Notes under the pieces: generated by a model
The model's database searches: none
Seen by the model: only the letters and a program-made list of their open reading frames with translations
What the model was told of the DNA's origin: nothing
Shown: positions 7,948-16,573 of the stretch, in pieces
How positions within the stretch are numbered: the first letter of the stretch is position 1
Layout of the letters: each line of letters opens with the position of its first letter
Assembly: GCF_900115245.1 (NCBI RefSeq)
Contig: NZ_FOVT01000005.1
Coordinates: 186,001 to 250,000, forward strand
Direction: 5' to 3'
Source: Mesorhizobium sp. NFR06
GTDB taxonomy: Bacteria > Pseudomonadota > Alphaproteobacteria > Rhizobiales > Rhizobiaceae
Length of the DNA stretch: 64,000 nucleotides
Made by a program: the position numbers and the translations under genes

Positions 7948-8718
7948 TCAGTTCCTGCCGGTTGCCCATCCAAGCATCTGTTCAAACAAGGTCTTGTAGC
8001 CTTCCCACGCGATGAACTCCGGCGGCAGCCAATGCGGCCCGACATCGGAGGTCCAGGCCACGGTGCGGCCCTTGCCATAGTGGCCGGTGACGAGCAGCGG
8101 CAGTGTTCCATACTCCGACGACACAGTTGCCAGAACTTCCGCCCCATCTTTTAGCGTCACCTCGTTGAAGCCGAGCAGCATAGGCCAGTCCGCACCGAGA
8201 CCGTTCAGGATAGGATGGCTCGACGGACCTTTCAGCACCGGCGCAAAGCCCTCCGGAACCTCGACGCGGTCGTCGACGGCGAGGCAGTTCACCGGCAGCA
8301 CGTCCTCGACCGGCGTCTTGCGGTAGCGCGCGCCGCCGTTGATGCCCTGGAAGCTGTAGTAGCCGCCAAACATCAAAAGCCCGCCGCCGGCGCTCACATA
8401 GTCGCGCAGCAGACGCAAGCGGTTCGGCGTTCGCTTCGAGTGAACCCAGGTGTCGGGATGCAGAAGCAGCGTGTTGGCACCGATGTCGGAGAGCACCACC
8501 GCGTCATATGCCGCCAAGGCCTCTATCGTTTGCGGAAAGGTGCGCTGCGCTTCATGCGCCGGCATGAAGGTGACGTCGAAGTCGGTCGCCTTCAGCGCAG
8601 TCAGCAATTCGTCCGCGCCGGTATGGTAAGTGACCGTCGGAAACTGGTCGAAGCCTTTGATATGGGTCGCCGTCGAGACCCAGGATTCACCGGCAAGCAG
8701 GATCTTCTTCTTGGACAT
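7948..8718 (-). CDS. Glutamine-amidotransferase-like protein (class I GATase fold)
   Basis: A 256-residue protein starting MSKKKILLAGESW, with Rossmann-like beta strands, a YDAVVLSDIGANTLLL segment, GGGLLMFGGYYSFQG at the position of the nucleophile elbow, and HPILNGL followed by a C-terminal GKGRTVAWTSDVGPHW. This matches the putative glutamine amidotransferase family (DUF1355-like), related to ThuA-type sugar proteins. The nucleophile Cys expected in true amidotransferases is not visible at the elbow, so a binding or non-canonical hydrolytic role is possible. ATG 8718 has GGAG nine bases upstream. It lies between the hydrolase and the kinase. Confidence 0.75.
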   Translation of the reverse strand: MSKKKILLAGESWVSTATHIKGFDQFPTVTYHTGADELLTALKATDFDVTFMPAHEAQRTFPQTIEALAAYDAVVLSDIGANTLLLHPDTWVHSKRTPNRLRLLRDYVSAGGGLLMFGGYYSFQGINGGARYRKTPVEDVLPVNCLAVDDRVEVPEGFAPVLKGPSSHPILNGLGADWPMLLGFNEVTLKDGAEVLATVSSEYGTLPLLVTGHYGKGRTVAWTSDVGPHWLPPEFIAWEGYKTLFEQMLGWATGRN

Positions 8719-8778
8719 TTTAACTCCGCAGTAGGTCTTGGCTGCCGTAAGGCTGGGGCCGCCGTAAGTCAGGGCCAT

Positions 8779-9870
8779 TCAATTCTGCCGCGCGAACACG
8801 GCCTTGGGATTGGCGATCAGCATGCGGTCGATCGCTGACTGGTCGACGCCATGCCGTTTCAGACGCGGTATGAAGTGCTTCAGGATATAGCCATAGCCGA
8901 AGCCGCCGAAGCGGGTCAGCATGATCTTGAGGAATACATCTTGGGAGAGCAGCAGGCGGTCGCCGAAGCCCGCTTCGACAAGCGCCGCGATCGCTCGCGC
9001 ATTCTCTTCATCGGAGGGCGATTGCGCGTCCTGATCGGCATAATAGTAGTCCATGCCGATCATGTCGTATTCGAGGAACGCGCCGCGCCGGGCGAGGCTT
9101 GTCTGGTAGTCCAGATCGTCGTGGCTGGGATTCATGTGGCAGAGCACGGTGTGGCGAAGATCGGCGCCCTCGGCCTCCACGACATCGAGCACGTCGTGCG
9201 CCAGGCGTTCCCAGCCCGGCAGATGGATCGACAGCGGCACGTCCGTGATGCGCGACGCTCGGGCGGAAGCTCTCAGCGACTTTCGTTCCTCGGCGGTGAA
9301 GTCCTTACTGACGCCGACCTCGCCGATCAGGCCGGCCATGATCGGCGGCTGCGTGTTGCCGCCGCCGACATCGTTGACGATGAACTCGGTCACCGCGTCG
9401 ACGTCCATCGCCTTCAGCCATTCGGGATGGGTATGCTCGAGATAGAAGCCGGTGCCCATGACGATCTTCAGGCCGGACATGCGACTGATGCGGGCAAGTT
9501 TTTCCGGCTCGCGGCCTATACCGATATTGGTCGCGTCGACGACGGTGTGGCCCCCCAGCGCGCGATAGCGTTGGAGCTCCGATAACGCCAGGTCGCTGTC
9601 GTCGAGCGAAACGTTGTCGCGGTTCACATAAGGGTTCATGCGCAGTTCGCCGATAATCTCGATGTTCACCGGCTGCTCGGCGAGCGCCATGTCGCCCGGA
9701 TGACAGGGACATTTCCAGGTGCGCGCGCCGTCGAGCAAAATGTGCTCGTGCATCAGGGTAATCCCCATCTCGTCGACAGGAATGGGGCCGAGCACGGTCA
9801 TCACATGGCCGGTCTCAACCCCGATCTCCAGCCGTTGCTTCGGCGGCGCGTCCTCGAAGAGGTTACTCAT
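8779..9870 (-). CDS. Phosphotriesterase family metal-dependent hydrolase
   Basis: A 363-residue amidohydrolase-superfamily barrel. HEH in GITLMHEHILLD (about residue 41) gives the first two metal ligands, GEVGVSKDF the bridging region, then VPLSIHLPG and TVLCHMNPSHDDLDY His ligands, and LLLSQDVF the final Asp. The family includes phosphotriesterases, sugar-phosphate lactonases and N-acyl-homoserine lactonases. Within a sugar-type ABC/kinase operon a lactone or phosphoester substrate is most likely. Its start lies five bases after the permease stop. Confidence 0.87.
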   Translation of the reverse strand: MSNLFEDAPPKQRLEIGVETGHVMTVLGPIPVDEMGITLMHEHILLDGARTWKCPCHPGDMALAEQPVNIEIIGELRMNPYVNRDNVSLDDSDLALSELQRYRALGGHTVVDATNIGIGREPEKLARISRMSGLKIVMGTGFYLEHTHPEWLKAMDVDAVTEFIVNDVGGGNTQPPIMAGLIGEVGVSKDFTAEERKSLRASARASRITDVPLSIHLPGWERLAHDVLDVVEAEGADLRHTVLCHMNPSHDDLDYQTSLARRGAFLEYDMIGMDYYYADQDAQSPSDEENARAIAALVEAGFGDRLLLSQDVFLKIMLTRFGGFGYGYILKHFIPRLKRHGVDQSAIDRMLIANPKAVFARQN

Positions 9871-9874
9871 GGGC

Positions 9875-10879
9875 TCAACGGCTCCGCACGGCGCCGCGGA
9901 ACAGGCGGAAATTCAGCCAGATGGCGATCAGGATGATCGTTCCGGTTACGATCGGCGTCAGGAAAGGCGACAGATGCGCCAGGATGAGGCCGTTGCCGAT
10001 GACGGCCACGGTAAGCGCGCCGAGCACCGTGCCGATGATAGTTCCGCGGCCACCGAAGAGACTGGTGCCGCCAAGCACGACGGCTGCGATCACCTCTAGC
10101 TCGAAGCCTTGCCCGGCATTCGAGGACCCGGATCCCAGACGGGCAGCAATGATGATACCCGCAACCGCCGCCGCGGTGGCGGAAATGACATAAACGAAAA
10201 GAGTCATCTGCCGCGTGTTAACGCCGGCGCGTCTCACCGCTTCGGCGTTGGCGCCGATGCCGGTCACATAGCGGCCGAACGGTGTCTCGTTGAAGGCCAG
10301 ATAGGCGATCGCGAGGATCGCCAGCGCGATCAGCGCTGGCACCGGCACACCGAGGAACCAGGCGCGGCCAATGACCGTGAAAGAGCTTCCCGGGTCGACG
10401 GGGATGGAATAGCCGCCGGTGATGAGCAGCGCCACGCCCCGGATCACCGAAAGCCCAGCAAGAGTGACGATGAAGGCCGGGATGCCCTCATAAGCCACGA
10501 AATAACCCTGAACCGCGCCAAGCAGGGCTCCCAATGCAAGCATGCCGAGGATGACCGTCGGCCACGGAAAGCCAAACTGCAGAAGTGTCGCCGACAACGT
10601 TGCCACCAGGGCCAGCACCGAGCCAACTGAAAGATCGATGCCGCCCGTGGTGATGACGAAAGTCATCGCCGCGGCAACGATCAGAAGCGGCGCCGATTGT
10701 CGCAGGATGTTCAATAGATTGGGCGACGTCAGAAAGGCGTGCGTCGCCACCGAGAAGACGATGCAAACGACAAGAAAGAACAGTGCAATCGACACGACAC
10801 TGCCGTTGGCGAGCATCGCTTCTCGCCACGTGCCTTCGCGCACCTTTCGCGACTGAGCAGAGTGAGTCGCTTCGCTCAT
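9875..10879 (-). CDS. ABC transporter permease (ribose/RbsC type)
   Basis: A 334-residue integral membrane protein with eight or more hydrophobic segments, the GGIDLSVGSVLALVA motif after the second segment, and the EAVRRAGVNTRQM cytoplasmic loop that contacts the ATPase, both typical of RbsC-like sugar permeases of the CUT2 family. It forms the inner-membrane channel for the substrate delivered by the binding protein at 11747-12685. Its ATG overlaps the stop of the ATPase gene (ATGA). Confidence 0.92.
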   Translation of the reverse strand: MSEATHSAQSRKVREGTWREAMLANGSVVSIALFFLVVCIVFSVATHAFLTSPNLLNILRQSAPLLIVAAAMTFVITTGGIDLSVGSVLALVATLSATLLQFGFPWPTVILGMLALGALLGAVQGYFVAYEGIPAFIVTLAGLSVIRGVALLITGGYSIPVDPGSSFTVIGRAWFLGVPVPALIALAILAIAYLAFNETPFGRYVTGIGANAEAVRRAGVNTRQMTLFVYVISATAAAVAGIIIAARLGSGSSNAGQGFELEVIAAVVLGGTSLFGGRGTIIGTVLGALTVAVIGNGLILAHLSPFLTPIVTGTIILIAIWLNFRLFRGAVRSR

Positions 10880-11673
10880 GTCGCCACTCCATCGCGATAT
10901 CGACTGGCAGCCGAACGAGCATTGAACTTGCGGCCAACGATCAGGTTGACCACGTCCTCGATATTGGTTTCGCCGATCAGCCGCTCGGCGACGTTGCGTC
11001 CTTCATACATGACCTGGATGCGGTCGCAGACAAGGAACAGATCCTGGAGACGGTGGGTGATCAGAATGACGCTGACACCGCGGGCGCTCACGGTGCGGAT
11101 CAGGTCCAGCACGGCCTCGACCTCGGCGACGGCAAGCGCTGCCGTCGGCTCATCCATAATCAGCACCGACGGCTCGAAAGAGGCGGCGCGCCCGATCGCG
11201 ATCGACTGTCGCTGCCCGCCGGATAGATTTTCGACCTTCAGCCGCGTGTCGGCGATAACAATGCCGAGGCGGTCGAGCATCTGGCGCGTTTGCTCGTGCA
11301 TGCGCTTCTTATCGAGAAAGGAGATCCCGGCAATATGCCGGCGCGGCTCGCGGCCGAGAAAGAGATTGCCGGCGACATCGATGGTGTCGCAGAGCGAAAG
11401 GTCCTGATAAACCATCTCGACGCGTGCTGCACGCGAGTCCGCCGGCGAACTGAAGCTCACCGGCATTCCGTCGATCTCGATCGTGCCGGCGTCGGGGATC
11501 ACCGCTCCCGACAGCACCTTGCTCAATGTAGATTTTCCCGCGCCATTGTCGCCGACGAGGCCCAGGACCTCGCCTGGCCTCAGCGTCAGGGACACGTCGT
11601 CGAGCGTCTGGATGGCGTTGTAGCGTTTTGAGATGCCGCTCATTCGCACTCGATAGATCTCGCCACTGCTCAT
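10876..11673 (-). CDS. Sugar ABC transporter ATP-binding protein (single domain)
   Basis: A 265-residue ATPase with Walker A GDNGAGKST (about residue 41), Q-loop region MVYQDLSLCD, signature LSGGQRQSIAIGRA, Walker B VLIMDEPTAAL and switch His in ILITHRLQD. Ribose-type systems often use a fused double ATPase of about 500 residues; this one is a single domain, as in several CUT2 subgroups, and would act as a homodimer with the permease. It lies second in the operon, 73 bases after the binding protein. Confidence 0.92.
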   Translation of the reverse strand: MSSGEIYRVRMSGISKRYNAIQTLDDVSLTLRPGEVLGLVGDNGAGKSTLSKVLSGAVIPDAGTIEIDGMPVSFSSPADSRAARVEMVYQDLSLCDTIDVAGNLFLGREPRRHIAGISFLDKKRMHEQTRQMLDRLGIVIADTRLKVENLSGGQRQSIAIGRAASFEPSVLIMDEPTAALAVAEVEAVLDLIRTVSARGVSVILITHRLQDLFLVCDRIQVMYEGRNVAERLIGETNIEDVVNLIVGRKFNARSAASRYRDGVAT

Positions 11674-11698
11674 CTTGAATCCACGGAATTAGCAAAGA

Positions 11699-11731
11699 GA
11701 CCGCGGCGTTGCGTTGAGCGGCGCCGCGGTC
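11699..11731 (-). terminator. Intercistronic stem-loop (attenuator or stabiliser)
   Basis: GACCGCGGCG at 11699-11708 pairs perfectly with CGCCGCGGTC at 11722-11731 over a 13-base loop. It lies in the 73-base gap between binding protein and ATPase genes. No clear U-run follows, so it more likely stabilises the abundant binding-protein mRNA or causes partial termination than ends the operon. Confidence 0.6.
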
Positions 11732-11746
11732 GGTCGTCGGTGCAGT

Positions 11747-12685
11747 TTACTTGAACATCGCGCGGTATTGGTCGACGTTCTTCTTGGTTACGATCGTCAC
11801 CGGAATGTTGATGATCGGATCGACCTTTTCGCCCTTCTTGAGCTTGGTCAGTGCTTCGACCGACGCCTTGCCTTCGCCGGCCGGATCCTGCTGGACGACC
11901 GCCACCACCCAACCATCGTCGATGCCTTGAACCGCTTGCTTGGTCAGGTCCCAACCGAATACCTTGACGTTGCCGGTGCGGCCTTGGCTGGTCACGGCGG
12001 AAACAGCACCGAGCAACGCCGGCTCGCCGGTCGCATAGAGCGTCGTCATGTCCGGGTTGGCGGTCATCAAATTCTCCGAAGCGCTTAACGCAGTTTCCTG
12101 AACGTTCTGACCGTCGACCGTATCGAGGAATGTGATCGCCTCGCCGCTGTCGGTGACGGCCTTCTTGAAACCGTCGAGCCGCTGGTTCTGGATAAAAGAA
12201 TTGAGGGCGCCGATGATGCCGATCTTGGCTTTGCCGCCCATCTCGGTCTTCACATAATCGGCGTAGAATTTGCCGATATCCTCGCCGGCCTTGGTGTTGT
12301 CGACACCGATGAAGGAAACATTGTCGCCGTTAGGGATCTGCGCATCGATGGCGACGACCGGAATGCCGGCCGCCTTGGCGGCGGTGATCGCAGGCTTGAC
12401 GCCATTCACGTCGATGGCGACCAGAATGATGCCGTCGACTTTCTGTGTGATGTAGGTCTCGATCGCGTCATTTTGCGCGCTCGGGACGTTGTTGGCATTA
12501 AAGATGATCAGCTTGGCGCCGGCAGCATCGGCCGCCTTCTGGGCGCCTTCGTTGATCTGGTTGAAGAACAGGGCCTGCTGGTTGATGTTGACGAGAGCGA
12601 ACGTGTCAGCGAGAGCCGATCCCAGGGCTGTCGAGCCGATGGCAATGAAGGCGGCGCAACCGACGAGAAGTTTGAACAGACGCAT
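11747..12685 (-). CDS. Sugar ABC transporter periplasmic binding protein
   Basis: A 312-residue type I periplasmic binding protein (Peripla_BP_4/RbsB-like). It has an N-terminal signal peptide (MRLFKLLVG, hydrophobic core, cleavage likely near ALA-D at residues 26-27), then VDGIILVAIDVNG, IPVVAIDAQI and SFIGVDNTKAG hinge and ligand-lobe segments. ATG 12685 is preferred to the frame start upstream since it gives the signal peptide and has AAGGGGAA upstream. It is the first gene of the import operon, with a palindromic operator candidate about 70 bases upstream. Confidence 0.92.
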   Translation of the reverse strand: MRLFKLLVGCAAFIAIGSTALGSALADTFALVNINQQALFFNQINEGAQKAADAAGAKLIIFNANNVPSAQNDAIETYITQKVDGIILVAIDVNGVKPAITAAKAAGIPVVAIDAQIPNGDNVSFIGVDNTKAGEDIGKFYADYVKTEMGGKAKIGIIGALNSFIQNQRLDGFKKAVTDSGEAITFLDTVDGQNVQETALSASENLMTANPDMTTLYATGEPALLGAVSAVTSQGRTGNVKVFGWDLTKQAVQGIDDGWVVAVVQQDPAGEGKASVEALTKLKKGEKVDPIINIPVTIVTKKNVDQYRAMFK

Positions 12686-12756
12686 TTGCGATTCCCCTTG
12701 CTTGCGGGCCAAACCTCATTTGGCTGGTCCCATTGGTGCACAGGCACGACGCAACA

Positions 12757-12773
12757 ATTCAAGAGGCTTGAAT
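12757..12773. promoter_or_regulatory. Palindromic operator candidate
   Basis: ATTCAAG-AGG-CTTGAAT is a perfect 7-bp inverted repeat with a 3-base centre, placed between the regulator stop and the binding-protein start. A further half-site, TTTGAAT, follows about 20 bases later. The location suggests the site of the XRE-cupin regulator encoded immediately upstream. Confidence 0.55.
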
Positions 12774-12806
12774 ATTTGTCAATGAGTTTGAATGGCAGCT
12801 CGCCGA

Positions 12807-13418
12807 TCAGAACGTCGCCGGCGTGTTGACCCAGAAAATGCTCGCGCGCTCCTTGCCCATGTTGCGGTAATGATGCGGCAGCTCCGACCTGAACACGAAC
12901 GCATCGCCGGTGGCGAGATCATAGCTCTTCCCATCGACGATCAACTCGATGCGGCCAGCCAGCACATACCCGACTTCCTCGCCGACATGCTGGATGGGAC
13001 CTTCACTCTCGCCGTCTGGCTCGATGTGATGGATGTTGCACTGCAGTAGGTGACCGGCCGAATATGGAATAACTCGCTCAAGCGAGATGCCATCACCACG
13101 CCTCAACGCGTCGAGCGTAATCAATGGTCGTGCGCCTGCCCGGAACACGATCGCCTCGTCGTCGTCGACCTCCTCGAACATCCAGCCGATGTTGGTGTCC
13201 AGAACCTCGACCAGACGGTGAAGCATAGGCAGCGATGGTGAAGCCTTTCCGTTCTCGATCTTGGACAGTAGGCTTTCAGAGCAGTTCGCAGCAGTGGCCA
13301 GCGACTTTAGCGTCATGCCACGCGTCTGCCGGGCGAGGCGCAACCGGGTTCCAAGCCGCACGGCATTTGCGGTTCCACCCGTAACCGACTCCGGTCGCCG
13401 CCGATCGATTTTGTTCAT
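12807..13418 (-). CDS. XRE-family regulator with C-terminal cupin domain
   Basis: A 203-residue protein. Residues about 21-80 are an XRE helix-turn-helix (LRLARQTRGMTLKSLATAAN, SESLLSKIENGKASPS); residues about 120-195 are a cupin barrel (HHIEPDGESEGPIQHVGEEV, VLAGRIELIVDG, FRSELPHHYRN) that would bind a small-molecule effector. Such proteins usually regulate an adjacent catabolic operon in response to its substrate. It lies directly upstream of the ABC operon on the same strand, with a palindrome in the gap. ATG 13418 is taken as the start. Confidence 0.88.
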   Translation of the reverse strand: MNKIDRRRPESVTGGTANAVRLGTRLRLARQTRGMTLKSLATAANCSESLLSKIENGKASPSLPMLHRLVEVLDTNIGWMFEEVDDDEAIVFRAGARPLITLDALRRGDGISLERVIPYSAGHLLQCNIHHIEPDGESEGPIQHVGEEVGYVLAGRIELIVDGKSYDLATGDAFVFRSELPHHYRNMGKERASIFWVNTPATF

Positions 13419-13785
13419 CCGTTCGCCAACCGTTCAACAGTCAAGGGACGACTGTCGCGCGAGCAAAAGACAGAGACGGCCAATTTGCAAGCGATGATCT
13501 ATAATTTCGACGCTACAGCCATGGCCCGACAGTTTGACAACGCGGATAACACAACCTCAGCGTCACCACTCGCTAGATACCTAAATACTAGCACAGCGTC
13601 AAAGGACCGCTCTGGGCCGTGGCTCGCCATTGGCCTCGATGGAAGGAAGGGCAGAGAGGGTCGAAACACGACCCTCCCGGCGTCATCGGTAAGTTGCATT
13701 GCCGATAACCGCGCCTGGCGGTGTCACCGAAATTTAGCATCACCGGTCCGTCGGCTCACACCCATGACGGTCGTCTTCTCGTTCG
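13419..13785. other. Intergenic region, no gene seen
   Basis: Frames here are Arg/Ser/Thr-rich and short. The stretch presumably holds the promoter of the regulator on the minus strand. No repeat, operator or RNA structure stood out. Confidence 0.4.
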
Positions 13786-13992
13786 GTGCTTGATCGCACC
13801 ATCATTCGGGCGCCGGCCGAACGGATCATTGTTCGGTCGCTCTACAATTCAGAAGGTAGTGTCATCCGAGCTGGTGAGGCGGTGATGGAGCTTCTGCCGA
13901 CAACGAGCGAATTGTCGTCGAGGCAGCCAGCGGATCGACAGAAGCAAAATCGCCAGTCTAACGGATATGACCGTATTCAAAGATTTAGCTAA
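13786..13992 (+). pseudogene. Remnant of an HlyD/PrsE-type secretion membrane fusion protein
   Basis: The frame encodes LDRTIIRAPAERIIVRSLYN and then SVIRAGEAVMELLPTTSEL, the characteristic lipoyl/barrel-sandwich segment of type I secretion adaptor proteins of the HlyD family. Directly afterwards the frame is lost, but the neighbouring frame continues with VVEAAS, where the family has (I/V)VEA. Neither the N-terminal membrane segment nor the C-terminus can be found, and no ABC exporter gene is adjacent. It is a short relic, not a working gene. Confidence 0.65.
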
Positions 13993-14176
13993 AATTGATG
14001 ACACTAAATCGGCTCACAGATTTTTGCCGTTGAACAGTCGTTAATATCGACGACCAAGTTTGAACTACCCGCTCCTGCTGACTTGTGAACAACCATCGCT
14101 GAGAGGACTATCCCAAGGGCGTTTATCGCTTTGGTCCTTTCGCTGAGGGGCCGATCGTTCAAGAGGAGATCCCGAG

Positions 14177-15223
14177 ATGGAAGGGTATGACGAATCGATG
14201 TTCGACGACCTCGCTTTTGATGAAGCGGAAGGCCCCGCCGACAGCTACGACGAATTCGACGAAATGGACGAAGGCGATGGCTTCGAAGCCGCCAACGAGG
14301 TCGATGAGTTCGACGAAGGCGATGAATTTGAGGCTTCAGGCTTCGACGAGATGGACGCCGGCGATGAGTTCGACGCCGGCGACGAGTTCGACGAAGGCGA
14401 CGACTTTGACGAAGGCGATGAGTCTGATGACGACGCCTGGGACGAGGCCATGAGCTATGCGCTTGCAGCAGAGGACAGCGATGAGTTCTTCCGCCGTATT
14501 GCCCGTGGAGTTCGCGGCGTAGTTCGCACAGTCCGGCGTGCCGCTCCAACCATAGGCCGCATTGCGCGCGCTGTCGCACCTGTTGCCAGCCTGATCCCCG
14601 GCTACGGCACTGCCATCGGCGGTGTCGCTAATGTTATTGGTCAGCTGATGGCGGATGAGGCTTCCGAAGATGAGGCGCTCGACGCGTTCGCCGAGCTGGC
14701 GGTCCGCAATCGTGCCGCCATTCCCTTGGTGGCCGGACTGGCCGTGAGACGCGTTCTCGGCCCAGCGGCCGCGCGCATGCCGGCGGCTCAGCGCATTCAG
14801 GCCGTTCGCACAGTGCGACGTGCCGCGAACCAGCTCGTCAATCGTGGCGGTCCTACCGCGATCCGCGCCTTGCCGCGTATTGCAAGCAGCGTTCGCCGAA
14901 CGGCGATCACCCGCCGCACTCCAGCCTCTGTCAGACCGCTGGTGCTGGTGCGCACCGCACGGCGTGTTGCGGCGCGTGGCCAAGGTTTGCGTCGCCAGTT
15001 GACGCGTCCCTTGCAGACTGGGCGCCGGATCGTGCGCCGGACGGCCGCAGCGGTTCGCGCCGGCGTGGCCCCAGCGCGCAATCTGACCCGTATCGCAGGG
15101 CGTGCTCCTGGCGTCGGTCGGACCCTCGGCGGTTGGCTGGGTGGACCGGGTGGATATGGCCAGCGGCGGGGACGCCGGATCGTTATCCGTGGTCCGGTCA
15201 GCATCAGCATCCGGCCGAACTGA
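14177..15223 (+). CDS. Acidic-repeat/basic-tail protein, first gene of cluster A
   Basis: A 348-residue protein in two opposite halves. Residues about 1-90 are almost only Asp, Glu, Phe, Gly and Ala in imperfect FDEGDE-like repeats. Residues about 100-165 contain a hydrophobic, Gly-rich segment (VASLIPGYGTAIGGVANVIG) that may insert in a membrane or pack as a glycine zipper. The rest is very Arg-rich. No family is recognised. The architecture suggests self-neutralising assembly, packaging or nucleic-acid/polyanion binding, but this is inference. The start has AGGAG ten bases upstream. It heads ten co-directional genes that include two proteases, one of which could process it. Confidence 0.75.
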   Translation: MEGYDESMFDDLAFDEAEGPADSYDEFDEMDEGDGFEAANEVDEFDEGDEFEASGFDEMDAGDEFDAGDEFDEGDDFDEGDESDDDAWDEAMSYALAAEDSDEFFRRIARGVRGVVRTVRRAAPTIGRIARAVAPVASLIPGYGTAIGGVANVIGQLMADEASEDEALDAFAELAVRNRAAIPLVAGLAVRRVLGPAAARMPAAQRIQAVRTVRRAANQLVNRGGPTAIRALPRIASSVRRTAITRRTPASVRPLVLVRTARRVAARGQGLRRQLTRPLQTGRRIVRRTAAAVRAGVAPARNLTRIAGRAPGVGRTLGGWLGGPGGYGQRRGRRIVIRGPVSISIRPN

Positions 15224-15269
15224 CTGCAAGCGGATCTCCCTAGCTGGCGCAAGAAGAAGGATCGCTGCG

Positions 15270-16562
15270 ATGCGCACGGGTTCTTCGACCAGGCGGTTCC
15301 TGGACACCAAGTTGCGGGCTCTGAAGGCCCGCGCACGGCGCCTCAACCGTCTGACGCCGCGACGCATCGGACTTCGTCCCGAAGACCTGCCCTATGCGCC
15401 GTCGAGGGCCCATTTCCATGCAGCCAACAAACGTCTGGCCTCTATCAGCAACGCCATCAACCGGCGGATCGTCGAGATCGAGCGAGGCTGGCCACCAGCC
15501 ACTGCTGAGGCGGCGCTGACTCAGATGGCGCTGCTTGATCGGAGCGTCGACCGATTGCGCAGGACCTTCGGCATGTTCTTTGAAGTCATGTCGCAGCGCG
15601 GCTCGGCATTCGCGCCCGCACTTGCTGCTCATGATGAGATCGCGCTCGATTGCTATTCGATCGTCCGCACGGCCCTGCCAGGCGTGTTCGCAGGCCCACT
15701 TCTGAAACCGTTGACCTATCTGGAACACGGCTATTCGCCGGCCACCCAGAGGCGCGGCGTTGCCCTTGCGCGGCTGCTCGGCGACAGCAATCCGTTCCCG
15801 GTGATCCGAGTGCCATGGGACCGCGACAATCCATGGCAGTCGGTCTTCCTGCACGAAGTCGCCCACAATCTGCAGGCGGATATGGGCCTTTGGCAGGAGA
15901 ACGCGCAAGCAGTCAGCAACCGGTTGGTCAGCATGCGCTTCGATCCGCTCGTGGTGACCGTCCTGCGACGCTGGCATAAGGAGATATTCGCCGACCTCGC
16001 CGCATTGCTGCTCGGCGGAACGGCGTCGGTCTGGGGAATGATGGAGTTTCTAGCCCATCCCGGCGCCCGCGCACTGACATACCGCCCGGGCGGGGCGCAT
16101 CCGACCGGTTGGATCCGGGTCCTGATCCTGACTGAGATGTTGCGCCGCATGGGGTTTGCCGACGAGGCGAGGCGCGCCGAACGCGTGTGGCGCAGCCTCT
16201 ACAACCCGGCTCGCGGCCACCGGCTGCCGCCGGTGCTGTTGGCATCGGTGCCGCGCGTCGTCCCGGCTGTGGTCGACGAGATCGCTTACCAGCCGCGGCG
16301 CGGCTTGGGCCAGCACGCGCTGGCCGACGCGATCCCGTTTACTCGCGCCGACGAGGCGCGCATCCGCCAGGGCGGCATGCTGATCGCGGCAGGGCGAATT
16401 CCGGACCTGCCGCCGCGCTTTTTCGTGTCGGCCAGCCGTTTTGCACTGGAGGCCGGCGCGGAGCCGGACGCCATTGCCGCGCTTGTCTTTAGAAACCTGG
16501 CCCAGCGTCAGGCAAATCGACGGCCCACTGCGCAACCGTCCCCAGCCGCACTCGTTGCATGA
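15270..16562 (+). CDS. HExxH zinc metalloprotease-like protein (cluster A)
   Basis: A 430-residue protein. HEVAH at about residues 195-199 provides two zinc ligands and the catalytic Glu, and KEIFADLAALLLGG at about 237-250 supplies a likely third ligand (Glu 238) in the manner of gluzincins (E-x2-A-D). The N-terminus (residues 1-40) is strongly basic. No signal peptide or membrane helix is evident, so it is cytoplasmic or exported by another route. ATG 15270 is preferred to the earlier frame opening because that part overlaps the upstream gene, and AAGAAGGA precedes it. It may process other cluster A products; the substrate is unknown. Confidence 0.75.
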   Translation: MRTGSSTRRFLDTKLRALKARARRLNRLTPRRIGLRPEDLPYAPSRAHFHAANKRLASISNAINRRIVEIERGWPPATAEAALTQMALLDRSVDRLRRTFGMFFEVMSQRGSAFAPALAAHDEIALDCYSIVRTALPGVFAGPLLKPLTYLEHGYSPATQRRGVALARLLGDSNPFPVIRVPWDRDNPWQSVFLHEVAHNLQADMGLWQENAQAVSNRLVSMRFDPLVVTVLRRWHKEIFADLAALLLGGTASVWGMMEFLAHPGARALTYRPGGAHPTGWIRVLILTEMLRRMGFADEARRAERVWRSLYNPARGHRLPPVLLASVPRVVPAVVDEIAYQPRRGLGQHALADAIPFTRADEARIRQGGMLIAAGRIPDLPPRFFVSASRFALEAGAEPDAIAALVFRNLAQRQANRRPTAQPSPAALVA

Positions 16563-16573
16563 GGAACTGAATC

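Noticed and set aside
14336..15367. 343-codon minus-strand frame
   Set aside because: It is antisense to the acidic/basic gene and its Arg/Asn/Thr-rich sequence has no motif; long antisense frames are common in GC-rich DNA.
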